Part shown: positions 61,152 to 64,000 of the stretch, in pieces | Layout of the letters: each line of letters starts with the position of its first letter | Position numbering within the stretch: the stretch's first letter is position 1 | NCBI GenBank assembly: GCA_963697345.1 | Contig: CAVONS010000008.1 | Coordinates: 496,001-560,000, forward strand | DNA: 64,000 nucleotides | Direction: 5' to 3' | From: Prado023 sp963697345 | GTDB lineage: Bacteria; Actinomycetota; Actinomycetes; S36-B12; CAIYMF01 | Made by a program: the position numbers and the translations under genes | Notes under the pieces: generated by a model | Database searches by the model: none | Seen by the model: only the letters and a program-made list of their open reading frames with translations | What the model was told of the DNA's origin: nothing

Positions 61152-62336
61152 ATGCTTCGATGGTTGACTGCCGGTGAGTCGCACGGCCCCGCCCTGGTCG
61201 GTGTTCTTGAGGGTCTGCCTGCTGACGTGGCCGTCACGACGGCCGATATCGCCCATGAGTTGCAGCGCCGGCGTCTGGGAGTCGGTCGCGGTGCTCGGAT
61301 GAAGTTCGAGGCCGATGAAGTACGGGTGATCGGCGGCGTGCGGCACGGGCGCACCATGGGTGGCCCGGTCGCGATCGAGGTCGGCAACTCCGAGTGGCCC
61401 AAGTGGACCGACGTGATGTCCGCCGACCCGGTGGACGCCGAGGTGCTCGACGCTCAGGCGCGCAACGCGCCACTGACACGCCCCCGCCCCGGGCACGCCG
61501 ATCTGGCGGGGATGCAGAAGTACGGGTTCGACGAGTCGCGTCCCATCCTCGAACGTGCCTCCGCCCGTGAGACTGCCGCGCGCGTTGCGCTCGGGGCCGT
61601 GGCCAAGGCGTTCCTGCGCGACGTGCTGGGAGCCAGCGTGTTCAGCCACGTCGTCGCAATCGGCTCCGTTGAGGTCCCCGCGGGAACGGCCGTCCCCACA
61701 CCCGAGGATCTCCCGGCGATCGACGCCGATCCTGCGCGCTGCGCTGACCCCGCCACAGCCGCCCGGATGGCCGCCGAGGTCGATGCCGCCAAGCGCGACG
61801 GCGACACCTTGGGCGGAGTCGTCGAGGTGGTCGTGGACAGCCTTCCGCCCGGGCTCGGCTCGCACGTGCACTGGGACAGGCGCCTGGATGCCCGGTTGGC
61901 CGGGGCCCTCATGGGCATCCAGGCCATCAAGGGCGTCGAGGTCGGCGACGGCTTCGCCCTGGCCCGCACCCGCGGGTCGTTGGCCCACGACGAGATCGTC
62001 CCCGATGGCCCGGGCCGAGTGCGGCGCACTTCTGGGCGGTCGGGTGGCACCGAGGGCGGGATGAGCACCGGGGACCTGCTGCGGGTGCGCGCCGCGATGA
62101 AGCCGATCGCGACGGTGCCGAAGGCGCTGGCCACGGTGGATGTAGCCACGGGTGAGGAATCCCGCGCCAACAACCAGCGCTCTGATGTGTGTGCGGTGCC
62201 GGCCGCGGGCGTGGTCGCCGAGGCCATGGTCGCGCTCGTCGTCGCAGACGCAGTTCTGGAGAAGTTCGGTGGCGACAGCGTCGCGGAGACCCGGCGCAAC
62301 GTGCAGGCGTACCTCGACGGCCTGGCCGTCCGGTGA
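61152..62336 (+). CDS. aroC: Chorismate synthase
   Basis: 394 residues. AroC turns EPSP into chorismate using reduced FMN. Signatures: LTAGESHGPALVGVLEGLP (start), GRGARMKFEADEV, RPGHADLAGMQKYG, ERASARETAARVALGAVAK, and the C-terminal RTSGRSGGTEGGMSTG and NQRSDVCAVPAAGVVAEAMVA. ATG 61152 has CAGAAT (61140-61145) 6 bases upstream, a possible leaderless -10. The stop overlaps aroK by 4 bases. Confidence 0.96.
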   Translation: MLRWLTAGESHGPALVGVLEGLPADVAVTTADIAHELQRRRLGVGRGARMKFEADEVRVIGGVRHGRTMGGPVAIEVGNSEWPKWTDVMSADPVDAEVLDAQARNAPLTRPRPGHADLAGMQKYGFDESRPILERASARETAARVALGAVAKAFLRDVLGASVFSHVVAIGSVEVPAGTAVPTPEDLPAIDADPARCADPATAARMAAEVDAAKRDGDTLGGVVEVVVDSLPPGLGSHVHWDRRLDARLAGALMGIQAIKGVEVGDGFALARTRGSLAHDEIVPDGPGRVRRTSGRSGGTEGGMSTGDLLRVRAAMKPIATVPKALATVDVATGEESRANNQRSDVCAVPAAGVVAEAMVALVVADAVLEKFGGDSVAETRRNVQAYLDGLAVR

Positions 62337-62941
62337 CCGAGGGTACTGCGGACCCCAGTGAAGAGGTGTCCGATCCGGGCGCGGCCAACGGCGAGCGCAT
62401 GCCAGCGGGCCCCATCGCAGTGCTCGTTGGCGTGCCGGGGTCCGGGAAGTCCACGATCGGCCGCGCGCTAGCCGCAGCGCTGAGTGTCGAGTTCCGCGAC
62501 ACCGACACCGACGTGGAGGCGGACACCGGCCGTTCGATCGCCGACATCTTCGTGCAGTCCGGCGAACCGGAGTTCCGACGACTCGAGGAGGCCGCGGTGG
62601 CCGCCGCCCTCGCAGAGCACCGCGGCGTCCTGGCCCTGGGCGGGGGAGCCGTGACCTCAGCCGCCACCCGGGCACTGCTCGTCGATGCCCCCGTGGTGTG
62701 GTTGCGCGTCGGGCTCGCCGCCGCATCTCAAAGGGCGGGGCTGTCCGGGGCCAGACCCGTCCTCCTGGGCAACGTGCGCGCGCAGATGAAGGTCCTGTTG
62801 GACGCCCGTGCGCCGATGTACGAGCAGGTGTCGACCGTGACGGTGGACACCGATGAGCTGTCCGTCGACGAGACCGTGGCCGCGATCCTCGATGGCCTCG
62901 CCCTCACCGCTGAGCCGACCCGGAGCGCCGCCGATGACTGA
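62333..62941 (+). CDS. aroK: Shikimate kinase
   Basis: 202 residues. Walker A GVPGSGKSTIGRALA, shikimate-binding FRDTDTDVEADTGRSIADIF, EPEFRRLEE, and GVLALGGGAV are typical; the lid shows GARPVLLG with Arg retained. GTG 62333 overlaps the aroC stop by 4 bases; ATG 62399 is an alternative that removes a 22-residue unconserved leader and begins right before the P-loop strand. The stop overlaps aroB by 8 bases. Confidence 0.92.
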   Translation: MTEGTADPSEEVSDPGAANGERMPAGPIAVLVGVPGSGKSTIGRALAAALSVEFRDTDTDVEADTGRSIADIFVQSGEPEFRRLEEAAVAAALAEHRGVLALGGGAVTSAATRALLVDAPVVWLRVGLAAASQRAGLSGARPVLLGNVRAQMKVLLDARAPMYEQVSTVTVDTDELSVDETVAAILDGLALTAEPTRSAADD

Positions 62942-64000
62942 GTCCACGACGATCCATGTGAGCACCGGAAGCCCCTACGACGTCGTGGTCGGGCGCGGAC
63001 TGCTCGCCGAGCTGCCGGCGATGCTCGGAACAGATCCAGTGCGGGTGGCCATCATCCATCCGGCGGCGCTGCGGACCTCGGCTGAAGTCGTTCGCGAGGA
63101 CCTGCTGGCGGCCGGATACACCGCGATCCTCATCGAGACCCCCGACGCTGAGGAGGCCAAGACCGCGCAGGTTGCGGCGTTCTGCTGGGGCGTCCTCGGG
63201 CAGGCCGGCTTCACCCGCTCCGATGCGCTGGTCAGCGTCGGTGGGGGCGCGACCACCGACCTCGCCGGGTTCGTCGCTGCCACGTGGCTGCGCGGTGTCC
63301 GGGTGGTCCACGTCCCGACGACCCTGCTGGCGATGGTGGATGCGGCGGTGGGCGGCAAGACGGGGATCAACACCGCGGAGGGCAAGAACCTCGTGGGCGC
63401 CATCCATGAGCCGGCCGGCGTCCTCTGTGACCTGAACTCCCTGGAGACGCTTCCGCGCAATGACCTCGTGGCGGGCATGGCCGAGGTGGTGAAGGCAGGC
63501 TTCATCCGCGACACCACGATCCTCGACCTCGTGGAGGCCGATCCTGCTGCGGCGACCGACCCGACGAGCCCCGTCCTGCGCGAGCTCATCGAACGAGCGA
63601 TCCAGGTGAAGGCTGACGTCGTGGCCGGCGACCTGCACGAGACGTCGCGGGCCCTCGGCGGTCGCGAGATCCTGAACTACGGCCACACGCTCGGCCACGC
63701 CATCGAGCGCGCAGAGCGGTACCGGTGGCGGCACGGTGCCGCAGTGTCGGTGGGCATGATGTTCGCCGCCGAGCTGGCCTTCCTCGCGGGCCGGCTCAGC
63801 GAGGCCGACGTGGACCGCCACCGTGATCTGCTCACGTCGATCGGGCTGCCCGTCTCCTACGGCGGCGCCCCCTGGGCGCAGCTGTCCGAGGCGATGATGG
63901 TCGACAAGAAGGCCCGCGGCAGTCGCCTACGGTTCGTGATCCTCGAGGGTCTGGGCTCGCCCATCTTCCTCGATGGCCCCGACCCGGGCCTGCTGCTGGG
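62934..64000 (+). CDS. aroB: 3-dehydroquinate synthase (3' end outside window)
   Basis: The frame from ATG 62934 is open to the last base, 355 codons, so the gene is nearly complete but lacks its stop. AroB cyclises DAHP with NAD and a divalent metal. Visible motifs: VSVGGGATTDLAGFVAATWLRG (NAD), VPTTLLAMVDAAVGGKTGIN, GAIHEP, MAEVVKAGFI with a metal Glu, and metal ligands in NYGHTLGHAIE and the later His (RWRHGAAVSVGM). It overlaps aroK by 8 bases, completing an aroC-aroK-aroB operon. Confidence 0.95.
   Translation, partial: MTESTTIHVSTGSPYDVVVGRGLLAELPAMLGTDPVRVAIIHPAALRTSAEVVREDLLAAGYTAILIETPDAEEAKTAQVAAFCWGVLGQAGFTRSDALVSVGGGATTDLAGFVAATWLRGVRVVHVPTTLLAMVDAAVGGKTGINTAEGKNLVGAIHEPAGVLCDLNSLETLPRNDLVAGMAEVVKAGFIRDTTILDLVEADPAAATDPTSPVLRELIERAIQVKADVVAGDLHETSRALGGREILNYGHTLGHAIERAERYRWRHGAAVSVGMMFAAELAFLAGRLSEADVDRHRDLLTSIGLPVSYGGAPWAQLSEAMMVDKKARGSRLRFVILEGLGSPIFLDGPDPGLLL

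Noticed and set aside
1..64000. tRNA, rRNA, insertion sequence, prophage or plasmid features
   Set aside because: No cloverleaf, rRNA segment, transposase, integrase or replication protein was recognised by eye. A tRNAscan or IS search could still find a cryptic one.

Overview
The window is a GC-rich chromosomal segment of an actinobacterium (class Actinomycetes). Three things point there: very high GC with G/C-ending codons and many GTG starts; a string of actinobacterial signature genes (FtsR-type MerR regulators, DUF151 nuclease, PimA-pathway enzymes, DUF3048 lipoprotein, DUF349 protein, CopD-CtaG fusion); and gene order following Mycobacterium tuberculosis and Streptomyces almost end to end (Rv1828-Rv1832, Rv2612c-Rv2603c, Rv2594c-Rv2580c, Rv2555c-Rv2538c blocks). 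The species cannot be named from this sequence. No tRNA, rRNA, CRISPR array, insertion sequence or prophage was seen, and no gap longer than 300 bases lacks a gene.

Layout. 1-4.5 kb: MerR / DUF151 / MerR / glycine dehydrogenase block. 4.5-7.9 kb: HAD phosphatase, hot-dog thioesterase, EF-G2-like GTPase. 7.9-11.3 kb: phosphatidylinositol mannoside start-up operon (pgsA, acyltransferase, pimA, small membrane protein). 11.3-14.8 kb: DUF3048 lipoprotein, pdxS-pdxT (vitamin B6), yebC. 14.8-19.2 kb: accessory pair inserted between yebC and ruvC, namely a WS/DGAT-type acyltransferase with a Lys/Ala/Pro tail and a convergent four-module sulfur-redox protein. 19.3-27.3 kb: ruvCAB (with a LexA box), yajC-secD-secF, relA. 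27.3-33.4 kb: DUF349, cyclophilin, metallo-beta-lactamase hydrolase, hisS, aspS. 33.5-38.3 kb: CopC and CopD-CtaG copper genes, a membrane protein, a GNAT acetyltransferase. 38.3-45.2 kb: rarA, small protein, alaS, ruvX, mltG, aroE. 45.2-61.1 kb: a complete Gram-positive type IV pilus locus. 61.1-64 kb: aroC, aroK, and aroB, which runs off the end.

The pilus locus is the most distinctive part. It codes for a DUF4388 protein, extension ATPase PilB, retraction ATPase PilT, platform PilC, two major-type pilins, three large minor pilins (PilV-, PilW- and PilX-like), prepilin peptidase, PilM-PilN-PilO and a PilP-like protein. It sits between aroE and aroC, where mycobacteria keep only a lone prepilin-peptidase-like gene. 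Two minor pilins carry large extracellular domains (a transthyretin-like fold and a probable beta-helix) and look like candidate tip adhesins.

A second striking point is data quality or gene decay. About 17 single-base indels, mostly +1 insertions, interrupt seven pilus genes between 45.3 and 55.3 kb; only two indels occur in the other 54 kb. Undoing them restores full-length proteins of normal family length, so these genes are annotated as CDSs spanning the frameshifts.

Many genes have a TANNNT box 6-9 bases before the start codon, which suggests widespread leaderless transcription; other starts have clear Shine-Dalgarno sequences.
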